The translations under genes were made by a program, and so were the position numbers. From the NCBI GenBank assembly GCA_965178125.1, contig OZ237746.1, forward strand, positions 1 through 64,000: a stretch of DNA of 64,000 bases, read 5' to 3'. Source of the stretch: Bilabrum cf. latius. Lineage: Eukaryota > Bigyra: Bicosoecida > Bigyra > Bicosoecida. Positions 32,434 through 43,318 of the stretch are shown piece after piece (positions within the stretch are counted from its first letter, which is position 1; each line of letters opens with the position of its first letter). The notes beneath the pieces were generated by a model that saw nothing but the letters and a program-made list of their open reading frames with translations, searched no databases and was not told the origin of the DNA.

Positions 32434-32643
32434 GAACTCACTTGAGGACACCTTGGACGCGAGAGCACGGCATTGCATCGGGTTCTCTTGCTAGCCTAGG
32501 TCCGCACCCGTGGTGGTGTTGGCTGAGCATTTCTGAAGTTGCAGGGCACTGCCGTGCTTCGCTCAACCAAAGATCGATCACGCAGATCTAGCATCCAGGC
32601 TAATAGCAGTACGCATCGTCCGGTGGCTCCTGCAGTCTCAAGC

Positions 32644-33712
32644 ATGCGATCTGTCTACTTTGGTATTGCCAGCGTGATCGCGGTGACTATGAACCGCGCA
32701 AATGCTGAAGTCAAACCGAAACGGGGATACGTTGCTGACGGTCATGATTCTTCACCAGCTTCTTGCAACGATCCTTACTTACTCTCAAACATGGGATGGT
32801 ACTACGGTAAGATTATGCCTGGTTACAGCGACCGTAGCTTGCCCAAGCTCCGCCTTGCGCTACCGTACCACTCGGTGGATGGTCGTACGGTTGGCTGCGC
32901 GAGTGTCCGAATACCGCTTGGCTTCAGATGCTCCGAACTTTATGTTAGCAGATTACAACGCTGAATCTGCATATTACAAGATGGGATGCCCGCATACCCC
33001 GAGCCCAAAGTTCGTACCGATGGCCTGGTGCATCTCCTCCTTCAATGCGTCAATTCCAGCCGGGACCAACTAGACGTTTTGGCTGGGTGGTAACGAGCCC
33101 AACAACATACACAACTGCAACAAAGAGCCAAGGGTTCTTGCAGAGGCTTGGAAATGGGTTCTCGCCAGGTTCGAAGGCACGGATACTGCCCTGGTAAGCC
33201 CTGCTACCGCCGGGAACGGGATAGCTTGGTTCGACCAATTCTTTGGAAACTGCAGCGAGCTGTACGGACCTGAAGGGTGCAAAACTAGCATGCTTGCCGC
33301 TCACGACTGTAAGAGATCCTGAGATGAACCAGGCGCGCCCCGTGCATGGAAGCACCCTACCGCATGATTCGGCTCGCAAGCACCCCCTCCCGCATGCATG
33401 ATTATGCCCCTGTTCGCAGATTCTTGCAACACCGATGACTTGCTGGGCTACCTGCAGGAGCTGCATGAGAGATACGGGATGCCTGTGTGGCTCACCGAAT
33501 TCGCGTGTGGAGACCACAACGCTCACCGCCCGGTGGATGAGCAGATCGCTTACATGAAGCAAGTGCTGCCTCGGCTGGACGCTGCTCCCTTCGTGTACCG
33601 GTATGCGTGGATGTCGGGGAGGTCCAACCCGGGAGACTACAGGGCACTCCTATCAGGTAACGGTACCCACGCAGCCCTGACCCAGCTGGGCGAGCTGTAC
33701 AACAGCGCGTGA
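32644..33712 (+). CDS. Secreted GH128-family glycoside hydrolase (beta-1,3-glucanase type)
   Basis: Exons 32644..32806, 32952..33308 and 33420..33712; 270 residues; UGA stop. Introns are 145 and 111 bp, both with GTAAGA donors. A signal peptide ([20 protein letters not shown]) precedes [10 protein letters not shown] and MGWYY, the usual GH128 opening. Then [14 protein letters not shown] (acid/base Glu), and VWLTEFAC (nucleophile Glu), followed by [11 protein letters not shown] at 33071-33073 lies just before [12 protein letters not shown]128 enzymes cleave beta-1,3-glucan such as laminarin or cell-wall glucan. Both predicted catalytic Glu residues are present, so it is probably active. Confidence 0.88.
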
Positions 33713-33850
33713 GCCGGTGTCCTGACCCAGCTGGGTGAGCTGTACAACAGCGCGTGAGCCGGTGTCCTGACCCAGCTGGGTGAGCTGTACAACAGCGCGT
33801 GAGCCGGTGTCCTGACCCAGCTGGGCGAGCTGTACAACAGCGCGTGAGCC
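33668..33850. repeat. 45-bp repeat duplicating the glucanase C-terminal codons
   Basis: The last codons of the GH128 gene, including its UGA, are followed by three more head-to-tail 45-bp copies, each with the same UGA (CTGACCCAGCTGGG...AACAGCGCGTGA). The copies are nearly identical. Confidence 0.93.
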
Positions 33851-33954
33851 GGTGTCCTCTCTTAGGGTGACTCGCGACATCCGGATGCGCATTGCATTAT
33901 CAGAGTAGATCTACCCTACCTATAAACGGAGCAAGCATAGAATAAAACCATCTC

Positions 33955-35600
33955 TCAGCTGGCGGGAGAAGCCGCAGCAGCAGCGTCGCCCCCACCGCTG
34001 GCCCCCGCACCTTCTGCTGTCGCCGCCGCCTCCCCCACCCCTTCGTCCTCCTCCGCCTCTCCAACCTGCGTGGCTCCCAGCGCAGCAGTGGGGATGTCAG
34101 GCTCCGCCCGCGCCACCTCCCACAGAAACCCCAGGACCGGTCCCTCCAGCCCCGCGGCACTCAGGTCACCAGGGGTCAGCACACCCGCCAAAGAGGCCCT
34201 CTGCCCCTCCAGCTCCCTGCCCTCTGCTTCAGCCGCCTCCCTGGCCCTCGTCACCTTGGCAGCCAAGATCCGCTTCAGCCGCTGCACCAGCGAGGAAGAG
34301 GCGGCCTGCAGGGCACCCGCCACAGGAGCATCCAGCCCCCCGCTACCAGCCCCAGCCCCAGCCGCCCTGCCCTCCCGAATGGCCCCTTGCACGGCCTGCA
34401 CCAGCCGCTTGTGCAGCACGGTCATGCGGAAGGAGGCCCCCGCCCCCTCCCCCACCACGCACCTGCGCCGGGGCAGGTCAACGTACAGGTCCCACGCGGC
34501 GGGGGCAGCGGCAGCCAGCCCTGGATCCGTGGTGCCCGCCACGTACCAGCCGGCCCGGGCCAGGTCCGCTGCTTCCACCATGGCGGCAGACAGACGGGTG
34601 GCAGCCAGCGCCGCAGTGCCCTGCAAACCGCCCCCGTCCGCCCCGTCCGCCGCGGCCCCCGCCCCGCCCAGAGCCCCCGCCCCTGCCGGTGCCGGCCTGC
34701 CCTCCCCTTTGCCCTTAGCCGCCGCCGCCGCCGCTGCCGCCGCTCTCGATTCCAGCGCCGCCGCTCCCTCCCCCCCTTCCACGGCTGCGGCGAAGGCAGG
34801 CAGAGCCAGGATCCTGGAGGCCCCGGGGGACAGCAGCGGCCTGCAATGCTCCCGCTCTGCCTCCTGGCGGTGAGGGGCCAGCAGCGGGGCGGCACCCAGG
34901 GCCAGCAGAACGTCTCTAGTGCGCGGGGCGTGGACGAGCACCCTCCGCCGCAGCATCACGGCCGTCCAGAGCAGCGCGATGTGCTCGCCCAGCAGCTGAG
35001 CCACCGTGCCCACCCGGCTGCGGGCAGCCAGAGTCTCGGGGCTGGCCGGGGGCGGTCTGGTCCATCGGATCGGGACAGGCGAGGTTTTGGCACCTACAGC
35101 GCTGATATCGGCGCCCTCCGCCTCTAGGGTGTCCTTGCGGGCAGCAGAGAGGAAGGCAGCGAGCACGTCGGTCGGCTCCCCCGTGTGCACGTACCGGGCC
35201 AGCAGAGCCTTCGACAGAGGCAGCCATGCTTCGGGCTACCAAGCGCGGGAAATCACGTGCATGGCAATTCCTGTAGCCTGGTGATTCGCCTCATTCGGAA
35301 GGCCTTCTGTCGTGGTTGCGCTGCGTGTCCGAGGAGCTACGGACCGGAACATGGATCAGAGCTTTCGCAAGGCGGACATACACACGGCGGGAATAGTAAG
35401 AGGACTCTGGATGGATCTTACGTATAAATCCAATGCTTGCCATGTTTGGAATACTGTTCAGCTTCGTCCCACAGCGATCTTGCCGCCAGGACTGCCTCCA
35501 TTGGCGCAGATGAGGACGGGAAGGACCACGTCACCATCGCATCACCGGCTACATCTCTTTCAACAATCACAACAGTATGGGCAGGCGAGGCATCCTGCAT
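33955..35600 (-). CDS. DENND10: DENN-domain protein, DENND10/FAM45-like
   Basis: Exons complement(35422..35600) and complement(33955..35320); 514 residues; UGA stop. The 101-bp intron (GTAAGA...ACGCAG) joins HGKHWIY to TATTTEGLPNEANHQATGIA, matching the WFYITT region of DENND10. Exon 1 has VIVERDVAGDAMVTWSFPSS, like the EKDxxGxxLWxWxYPS start. Downstream are ARYVHTGEPTDVLAAFLSA, LLGEHIALLWTAVMLRRRVL and GWYVAGTTDPGL...WDLYVDL. UAG at 35236-35238 lies in ISRAW, Gln, PEAWLPLSKAL. DENND10 acts in late endosome traffic, possibly as a Rab27 exchange factor. Long Ala/Gly inserts interrupt the core after SRILALPAF. Confidence 0.82.
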
Positions 35601-35703
35601 CCTTCTACTGTGGCTCAAGGCGAGCTTGCCATGAAAAGGTTTTAATCTTCTTCTTGAAAGTTCAACACGCTACAAAGGACCTCTTGCAAACCCCCCGCCC
35701 TAA

Positions 35704-36210
35704 TCAGTCATTTCGCGCACGTTTCGCAGGCCTGGTGTCAGCACTCTACTGAGAAACCTTAACCACTGCATGCTCCGCGTTCACGACATTCCTGAAGTTC
35801 GCGGGACTAAGTGAAATTGACGGCATCACACCATCCTCATCTCGATCATCATCCTTTAGCTCAGACAGACTGGACAGTTCTTCCGAGAACCGTCTTCGCT
35901 TACTTGCCTTCGGTCGCTTCCACTCACCAGCTTCGGCACCATCCTCGCTCTGCTGGCTCGTATCGTCGTCCGACAGATCTGAAGCTTCTGTCTGGCTGTC
36001 GCTCTCTCCCTCGGAAGCATCGAGCGAGACCCCATCCACATCCTCGGAATCTACCCCCTTACCATTGCGCGGGTACCGCAGCCCCGCAGCCGACGCGCTG
36101 ACCCTGCGTCTTTTGAAGTCCTGCACATGACTCCAGTCGTCTTCCGAGTCGTCGCTGTCTGCGAATTCCAGATGGCAGGCCTTGATGTCATGTTCTAATT
36201 CAACAAACAT
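35704..36210 (-). CDS. Acidic nuclear-type protein, unknown
   Basis: One exon, 168 residues, UGA stop. UAG at 35746-35748 lies fourteen codons before the stop, after VVKVSQ. The chain begins MFVELEHDIKACHLEFADSD and has acidic Ser/Asp/Glu runs separated by basic clusters (DFKRRR, KRRRFSEE and a terminal PAKRARND) that resemble nuclear localisation signals. I recognise no domain. It lies 103 bp upstream of the DENND10-like gene on the same strand and 73 bp from the divergent J-protein gene. Confidence 0.62.
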
Positions 36211-36283
36211 ACTATGCCGTGCATGAAAAGGTTACAACCGCCGGCGGCGCTCGGCGACAAGCACATATCTCAAAAACAGCAGC

Positions 36284-37371
36284 ATGCAAGCAGCGCGTGC
36301 AACCAGCATGCAGGCTACAAGAACTGCTTTATTCTGGAAGTCTCTCGGCGCTACCCGATCGGCGCTCCGATCGCGGGCCAGGTTGTTTCCGCCAGGAACG
36401 CGGCGTTGCATCAACATGCATTCAGAGGGCAGCAACTCGTACAGAAAGGACTTGGGGCGCAAAGAGGACCTGCAAGCGGATTATTATCGCGTGTTAGGAG
36501 TTAGCCCTCGAGCAGACACCACTGCAATCAAGAAAGCGTACCACGAGCTCGGTGAGGCTACCACGCATGTCACGATCAGCCGCCCATCTGGCTCAAACCG
36601 CCTCCTGGAATTCATCAGCCCAACATCCATGCACCACTTGCCAGTAGATTGTTACTGTGCGCAGCAAAGAAGCACCACCCTGATGTGGCGGACCCATTGA
36701 GCAGCGACCCTGCATTTTTCTAGCTAATCGCCGAGGCGTATTCGGTCCTGTCAGACGGCGAGGCCCGCCGAGATTACGATATGCAGAGGAGGGCAGGGGG
36801 CGAATTTGAGTTTGCAGACGGCCCAGGTCCCGTTCGCGGGGCGCACAGCGTGCGGTCGAGCGAGCAGGAGGCGGAGGAGCGGCTCCGTCAGAGGGACCGG
36901 CAGGCCGAGCTGCGGCGGCGGAACGAGGGGCTGAGCGTGCCTGGTAGCGAGCGCGAGGTGGAGCTGGGCGGGAAGGGGGGCACGGGCAAGGTGGCGCAGG
37001 CCTAGGCAGACGTCAAGTTCCGGCAGGCGATGGCCAGGCATACCCAGAGGATGCGCAAGGCGGCAGATGCCCGAGGCCTCGACCAGCGTGCCAGGAGGCT
37101 GCAGGTCGAGGTGCCTTCCACAGAGGACACGTCCACCATCATCGGGGCCCCCATGGCAGCCATGCTGGTGGTGCTTGCTGTGATCGCCTGGGGCGCGGTG
37201 ATGTCGATGAGGAACGACCCGGAGGAGGTGCTGCGGGCCCGGCTGGCGGCGAGGGCGGAGATCGAGGACAGGAGGAGGAGGGACGAGGAGGCAGTGGAGG
37301 CGAGGGTGAGGCAGAGGATGCAGGGGCAGGGGATGGGTGCAGGAGAGGGGACTGAGCTGCAACGGCAGTGA
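36284..37371 (+). CDS. Membrane J-domain protein (type III DnaJ)
   Basis: Exons 36284..36551 and 36665..37371; 324 residues; UGA stop. The 113-bp intron (GTGAGG...GCGCAG) lies inside the J-domain, between KKAYHEL and AKKHHPDVADPL, and restores the HPD motif needed to stimulate Hsp70. UAG at 36721-36723 gives FFQLIAEAYSVLSD, where J-domains usually have FxxIxEAYxVLSD. A second UAG is at 37003-37005. The N-terminus (MQAARATSMQATRTALFWKS, then Arg/Ser/Ala-rich) looks like a mitochondrial presequence. A single transmembrane helix (AAMLVVLAVIAWGAVMSM) lies near residue 250. It is probably a membrane-anchored Hsp70 co-chaperone; mitochondrial location is an inference. Confidence 0.87.
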
Positions 37372-37500
37372 CAGGCAAGGCCGTGGATTGCGTGGAATGC
37401 ATAGAGGATTCAATCATAACACTTGCTACCAATACGGGTAGTAGAGACATTCACGTAACCACCACCCTTCACGGCCCCATCGATATCCGGGTTGCTTGCA

Positions 37501-39537
37501 TCAATATCGCCTATACCCACCCTGTCCGTACGCTTCGCCCCGCGGCCCAGGTGCACCACCACCATACTGCCCACGATAGTCCTGCTGCATCTAGCCGCCC
37601 ATGTGCATGGCTGGAGGCCGACCCCCTCCTCCTCCCGGTGCTCCCAGCAAGCTACCCCCTGGTGATGCAGGGGCAACATGCCCCCCGTGCTAGTCGGGTC
37701 CCCGCCCGTACCCATGCCCGTATCCACTACCCTGGCTGTGCCCTGCCGGCGGTGGGTAGCCCCCGGGGCCGGGCCCGTATCCTTGAGCCTGACCACGGCT
37801 GGATACAGGACCGTATGCTTGAGCCTCTGCGCGGGTACCGGGCCCTGGGTGCGGATACGCAGGGTGTGGAGGCGGCCCATGCCCATGCCCATGTCCATGC
37901 AAGGGACCAAGCCCAGCCCCAGGTCTGGGCCCAAGAGACACGGTGCCTAAGCCTGCCTGGCTGGGGCCCCACCGTGACCCGCCGCGGGTGGATGGAGAGG
38001 GGAGGGGCGGGCCTGCACTGGGCTTGTCTGGATTCCATGGCTACTCCGAAGATGACGATGATGATGCCGCGGACCCGGCATTGGCTACACCAGCTGCATG
38101 GGCCACGGGAGGCGAGCCTGGGGGAGTCCCCGGGGGAACGTGGTTGCTGCTGGGGCCCGTGTCTCCTGCTCGACTGGTGGAAGCGCTGCTCACTGATGGG
38201 CCGGTCTCTGCGCGGCGCCTATTCCTGGCCATGTTCCGCAGCTCAGCGGCCTCTTGCCTGTAAGCTGCCACCTGCCTCAGCGCACCCATCGCCTCGGTGC
38301 ACCGCTGCTGGTCCCCCGCCGCCAGCTCCTCCTCCCCCTCCAGTCTGCGCCTCACCCTCGGCACCGCCTCCTGGCATGCCCTCTCCACGGCCCTCAACCG
38401 CCTGAGGTGCCTCTGCAGCATCGAGAGCAGGTGCTCCTCGGGGAGGGCGGGGGGAACAGCGCCACCGGACGGGACCGGCTGCTCTGTGCTGGCCTGAGGC
38501 TGGGCACCATTACCAGGCACCACCAGCACCTTGTTCAGTTCCTCACCCTTGCCCCCCCCCGCTTGCTCCACCAGCACTGCAGCCCTCTCCGCGAGCGCCG
38601 CCCCCTCGTCCACATCCGCCAGTGACTCGAGGCCCAAAGAGGTCTCCGCTGCATCTAGGGCCCGCACAGACGCCAAGAGAGCCATGAGCTCCCCCTCATC
38701 GTCTCCCACGCCCACCGGCAGCGCCACACTCCCCTCCCCAGTGGCATTCAGCGCCTCCCCCGCCCCCGCCCCGCCCCCCCCCACGTTCTCCTCCCTCTCC
38801 CACCGCCGCAGCAGGCCAGCCAGGGGACCGTCCTGTGCTCCCACACCGGGGAGCCCCCTCCGTGGTGGAGACAAACCGTCGTGATCATCATGCTCGTCCC
38901 GCCCCCGCTTGCGCCCCGCCAGTGCAGGGGACCCACCCGCCGAACCGAAATCGCTGCTGCTTCGAGTCGCTTCCCCAGAGTCGGGGCCCGCTGGCCCAGC
39001 GTCGATTTCATCCCCGCCAATGTTGAGCCCCAGCTCGGCCCCCAGGTCCAGCGCGGCCTCCACCGCGTCCTCCGTCGCAGCCTCGATGTCCAGGCCGGTG
39101 CCTGCGCCCAGCTGCAAGGGCCTCGGCTCTTCGTTGCCAGCGGCGATACCGTCCAGGCGCTCCGTCAACTTGTGGGGCAGAATATTCCGCTGTTTCCAAA
39201 TCCCGAGCACTCGCAGGACGCGGTTCGACAGGTCGGATCCCCCACTCTTGGTTGCTTCAAAGACGCCAGTCTGGATCGCCAAAGGAAGACCAGCCTCCAG
39301 ATTTGAGTCTGGTCCTTGCCCAGCCGCCCGGACCTAAACGACATCATTCATCAAATAAAATAGCGGAAGCTTCTAGGTCGGCGCGGTCTTTGCGAAAACC
39401 TTGGACCACACGCCAGGGAATGCTTTGAACGTGTTTGCACTGGCCAGAATAGCTGCACGTGCTCGCATAATGCCAGCCTGCGTGCCATCCAGGACTGCAA
39501 GGATGCTCTCAACTCTTTGAACATATTTATCGCTCAT
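37501..39537 (-). CDS. CID-domain protein (RPRD/Rtt103/SCAF-like) binding the RNA polymerase II CTD
   Basis: A single exon of 678 residues, UGA stop. The ATG at 39537 begins MSDKYVQRVESILAVL. The CID shows KLPLFYLMNDVV, then UAG (39334-39336), and ends with VLRVLGIWKQRNILPHKL. The family motif is LxYLxNDVxQ, so the UAG falls on the conserved Gln. Other UAGs are at 39373, 38041, 37690 and 37591. The middle is acidic with a coiled coil (LPEEHLLSMLQRHLRRLRAV). The tail is Gly/Tyr/Pro/His-rich with HGHGHGHG and YGPGPGGY patches, prion-like in composition. CID proteins bind the phosphorylated Pol II CTD during elongation and termination. Confidence 0.88.
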
Positions 39538-39683
39538 TCGATCCAAAGTATCGCACGCAGCGACAAAGTTGAGTCTGGTGGGCCGCGGTAGTACAGTGCA
39601 ATGCATGAATGGATGCACTGCACTGTAAGTGTTATGCAGAACCAGCCAACAGGGGACTCACCCGCTCTTGTTACGCTTACAAC

Positions 39684-42600
39684 ATGGCGGTCGCCTCGTT
39701 GGATGGCGAAGGGGTACTAATGGATAAGCTTCCATTGCTCCAGAACTCCATCAAACGCGATCCCGAGGCATATGTGGATGAATTCCGCCTGCAAGTGAGG
39801 ACTGCAATTGCAGGTGCAACCGGTTGTTTCTTGGTCTGGCATGCACGGAGCCCGCGTAGCTCAAGAATAAATGTAGTCAATTCGGTGTTGAACTATTGCC
39901 CAATTCATAATTTCTCTCGCAGCATCGGCATTTCCTTGCCCAGCTTCGATTGCTCGAGCTGAACCCATCCCAAGACGCCGAGACCTTCTGCGCGCTTGCT
40001 CAGTTTCTTGCGCACGTTGCACCGTGCTTTCCCAAGGATCTAGCGGAGCTTCCCGATTAGCTCTTGAACCTGCTTAAAACGCACGCAAGAGCACTGCACG
40101 CCGAGACGAGGCGTGTAGTTGCCCAATCTCTCATGCTGCTCCGTTCCCGCAACATGATCCCACCGGTGCCTCTGCTGCCCACGTGCCTAAATCTTCTGGC
40201 GGTACCAGATAAGCCTCTCAGGACGCTATTGAGTGCGTTCGTTGTGCACGACGTTCGGTCGATCCATCGCTCCGGCCGGCAGCCCCGGCTGAACCGTGCC
40301 TTGATCGCAGTCATCGAGGCCCGGCTGCGCGCGGCGGACGAGAACCCGTCTGCGACGAGGCGCTCGCTGGGCATACTGGTGGACCTGTACCGCCGCCGCA
40401 TCTGGGTGGACGAGCGTGCGGTGAACGTGATCGCTCAGGCGTGCCTGTGCAAGCCCACGCGCGTGGCAGTGGCGGGGGCCCGCTTCTTCCTGGGAGTGGC
40501 TGACGAGGACGGGGAGGAAGAGGAGGACAGCGACGTGGATGACGACGAAGACGCGGCTGCAGGGGCCATGAGCGTGGTCAGCGGCAGGCACAGCAAGGCA
40601 GTCAAAGGGAGGACACCTGCTGGGGGAGGGTCTGGCTCAGGCCCCTCTGTGCCTGACGGGATGCTGCCCCACCAGCACAGCAAAAAAACGAGAAAGAGGA
40701 AGAGGAGGATCGAGCGAGCTGCAAGCGCCGCCCGTCTGTCCCGCTCCCGCACGGACCCCAGCACGCAGGCGGAGCAGGCCATGCTGGCCATGACCCCTGC
40801 CTTGGACATGCTGCACGACCCCCATGGGCTGGCCGAGGGCCTGCTCAAGAGAGTGCGGTCCAGCAAGGACAGATTCGAGGTGCGACTGCTGCTGCTGAAC
40901 CTGTGCACGCGGCTCGTGGGGCACCACCAGCTGATGCTGCCCCCGCTCTACTCCTTCCTGGCCAGATACCTGCAGCCGCACCAGAGGGGTGTCACCCACC
41001 TGCTGGCATACCTGGCCCAGGCCACCCACCCCCTCGTGCCCCCCTCGGACCTGCTGCCCGTTGGCAGGGCCATCGCAGATGCATTTGTGGCGGAGCGGTC
41101 CCCGGGGGAGGCCATGGCCGTGGGGATATCCGCCCTCCGGACGCTGTGCCAGAGGCAGCCGCTGCTGCTGCAGGAGGCTGCCCTCCGGCCCATCGTGGAG
41201 GAGCTGGTGCAGCTGCGGAGGGAGACGAGGGACAGGTCTGTCTCGGCGGCGGCCAGGGCCTTCGTGAACCTGGTGCGGGAGACATCTCCGGAGCTGCTGC
41301 GGGGCCGGGACAGGGGCAGGTTCGCGCAGCTGGGCAGGGCGCCCCTCGTGTACGGAGAGCGGTCCTCGGGGAGGGCGGGGGCGGGGCTGGAGGGGGTGGA
41401 GCTGCTGGAGGTGCTGGGCCTGCTGGACGAGCAGGTGCAGGCCGGCAAGGGCAAGTCAAAGGGAAGCCGGGGAGAAGACGGGGATGAGGATGATGACGAT
41501 GGGGAGGTGGCCAAGGAGGGTGGAGGCAGCAAGGGCGCCTCGTCTGCCTCTGCAGCTGCTTCCAAGGGCAGGTCTATGCAGGGTGTGATGGCCGAAGCCA
41601 TGCCCTCATCTGGGACAGGGGCCAAGGGCACGAGTGGTACCCAGGGGGAGGGTGATGATGACGACGACGAGGATGAGGACGAGGAGGACGATGTCAAGTT
41701 CGAGATCATTGGCGCTTCGTCTTCCAGCTCCTCTTCTGCGGCTGCGTCCTCGTCGTCGTCTTCGTCCTCTGCATCTGCAGGTGCCATCAAGGAGGACTGG
41801 AGCTCAAAGGGAGGGAGGGGGAAGCACAAGCACAGGGAGGGGTCCGGCGTGGACACGTCTCGGGAGGACGAGGAGGCGGAGGGCAAGGAGGCGAGGCTGG
41901 AGGGGTACGGGAGCGATGATGAGGAGGAGGACTGGGCCATCGTTAGGGAGGCCGTGGGGATGTAGGAGGAAGACATGTTTGATGACGAGGATGAAGATGA
42001 AGATGAAGAGGAGGAAGAACAGGCAGAGGCCGAGGGTGGAGATGAGGCAGAGGAAGAGGAAACCTCCCAGGCGCAGGGGGGTGCTGCAGCGGCTGAGGAA
42101 GAAGCCAGCGGTTCAGCTGCTATGGAAGACGGTGAGGGAGGTGAAGACAAGGAAGAAGCAGAGGCGAAGCCCCTGCCCGACCCATCCGCGGCCCAATCGA
42201 TCGTCTCGAGGCGCCCCCTCTCCCAGCGCGAGATCATGCGGCTCAGGATGCTCCGGAGGCTGGCTCTGCAGGCACACGCGCAGGCCACCGGCATGCAGGC
42301 AGCAGCGGAGAGGGCGGAGCGCAGGGCAGCCAAGTTCGCGGGGCGCAGGGGGAAGCGCGCCTCCGACAGCAACGGTGCGAGCCAGTCCCTGTCCCGGATG
42401 GTCAAGGGGGTGGACGTGGGGCAGGCCATGGCCCGGCTTGCCAGGGCCATCAGGGAGTCCCAGGCGGCGAGGGGGGCGGCGGGGACAGACGCGGTGGATG
42501 CGGATGATACGGATGACGAGGGTGCGGCGGCGGGGGCTGCCACAGTGGACCCTCGTGCGCTGGAGAGCGACCGTGCGAGGAAGAAGAGGAGGATCCTGAT

Positions 42601-42850
42601 GCGGTCCGAGAGGCTGGAGAGGGACAAGAAGGAGGCTGCGGCCGAGAGGACCGGGGCCAGGGCGCGGGCGGGAGGCAGCACTAACACTGAGAAGCGGCGC
42701 AAGAAGAACTTTATGATGGTGACCAAGAGCAGGGGCGTGTACGACAAGATCAGGGGGCAGCTGGACGAGCAGCACAAGGCCGTCAAGAAGCACATCAGGC
42801 ATCTGAAGAACGTGGGAAAGCAAACCACAAGGAAGAGGAGGAGAGCCTGA
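39684..42850 (+). CDS. SDA1: SDA1 ribosome-biogenesis protein
   Basis: Exons 39684..39794 and 39923..42850; 1012 residues; UGA stop. The 128-bp intron (GTGAGG...TCGCAG) follows LPLLQNSIKRDPEAYVDEF. Exon 2 continues HRHFLAQLRLLELNPSQDAE, then CFPKDLAELPD, UAG (40058-40060), LLNLLKTHA, where SDA1 has LPxQL. Further family blocks are LYRRRIWVDERAVNVIAQAC and the basic C-terminus with KNFMMVTKSRG. A second UAG at 41963-41965 lies between EAVGM and EEDMFDDE in the acidic region. SDA1 is needed for 60S pre-ribosome maturation and export, acting in the nucleolus and nucleus. The acidic and poly-Ser tracts make it longer than the roughly 700-770 residue relatives. Confidence 0.93.
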
Positions 42851-42989
42851 TTGTTGCTTTCCAAAGACACGTTTCGTTGTTGATGCGATTCATCACGTGA
42901 ATCCTCACAAGCGGAACCAAAGAGTCCACTCATTGCGCGGCGCCGGGCCGTCGGTAGGGCTGCACTTTTGTCGCGTCGAACTTGACGCG

Positions 42990-43205
42990 ATGTCATGCTG
43001 GACGGCATGCGAGGGCTATGCCGTCATGGGGTTGCTTGCATTTTTAAGCATATGGCACGGCCTGCTTGCTGCACTTGTCGTCATAGACTTCTCCGACGTG
43101 AGCGACGCAGCCGCCGCTGGCTCCAATCATCAAGTCGGCAACGCACCAATTGATATGGATGAATTGTTGTCAACTACACCACCTCCGAAACTCACAGGGC
43201 GCTAA
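42990..43205 (+). CDS. Possible small single-pass membrane protein
   Basis: An ATG-started frame of 71 residues ending in UAA, with one hydrophobic segment (YAVMGLLAFLSIWHGLLAAL). It may instead be a first exon of the next gene, since GTGAGC follows codon GAC at about 43090, but I could not find a phase-compatible acceptor. Weakly supported. Confidence 0.3.
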   Translation: MSCWTACEGYAVMGLLAFLSIWHGLLAALVVIDFSDVSDAAAAGSNHQVGNAPIDMDELLSTTPPPKLTGR

Positions 43206-43318
43206 TACTTTTTGTCGCCGCGAAGAGACGTATACGTGAGCCACTCTGCACCTAAGCTGAGGCATGTAGAGTTGCATCTCTCGCATTGTCATGCTCTCTG
43301 CGTCTGCTACGTTGCCGA

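Noticed and set aside
35236-35238. UAG in the DENND10-like gene as part of a splice acceptor (TTGGTAG)
   Set aside because: The frame upstream (ATGIAMHVISRAW) aligns with the family and a better acceptor (ACGCAG at 35321) keeps the phase.
37368-38405. A 345-residue plus-strand frame
   Set aside because: It is antisense to the Gly/Tyr/His-rich tail of the CID protein, which is continuous with a conserved domain.
40948-43008. A 686-residue Ser-rich minus-strand frame
   Set aside because: It is the antisense of SDA1; acidic GAG/GAC-type codons read as Ser and Leu on the other strand.
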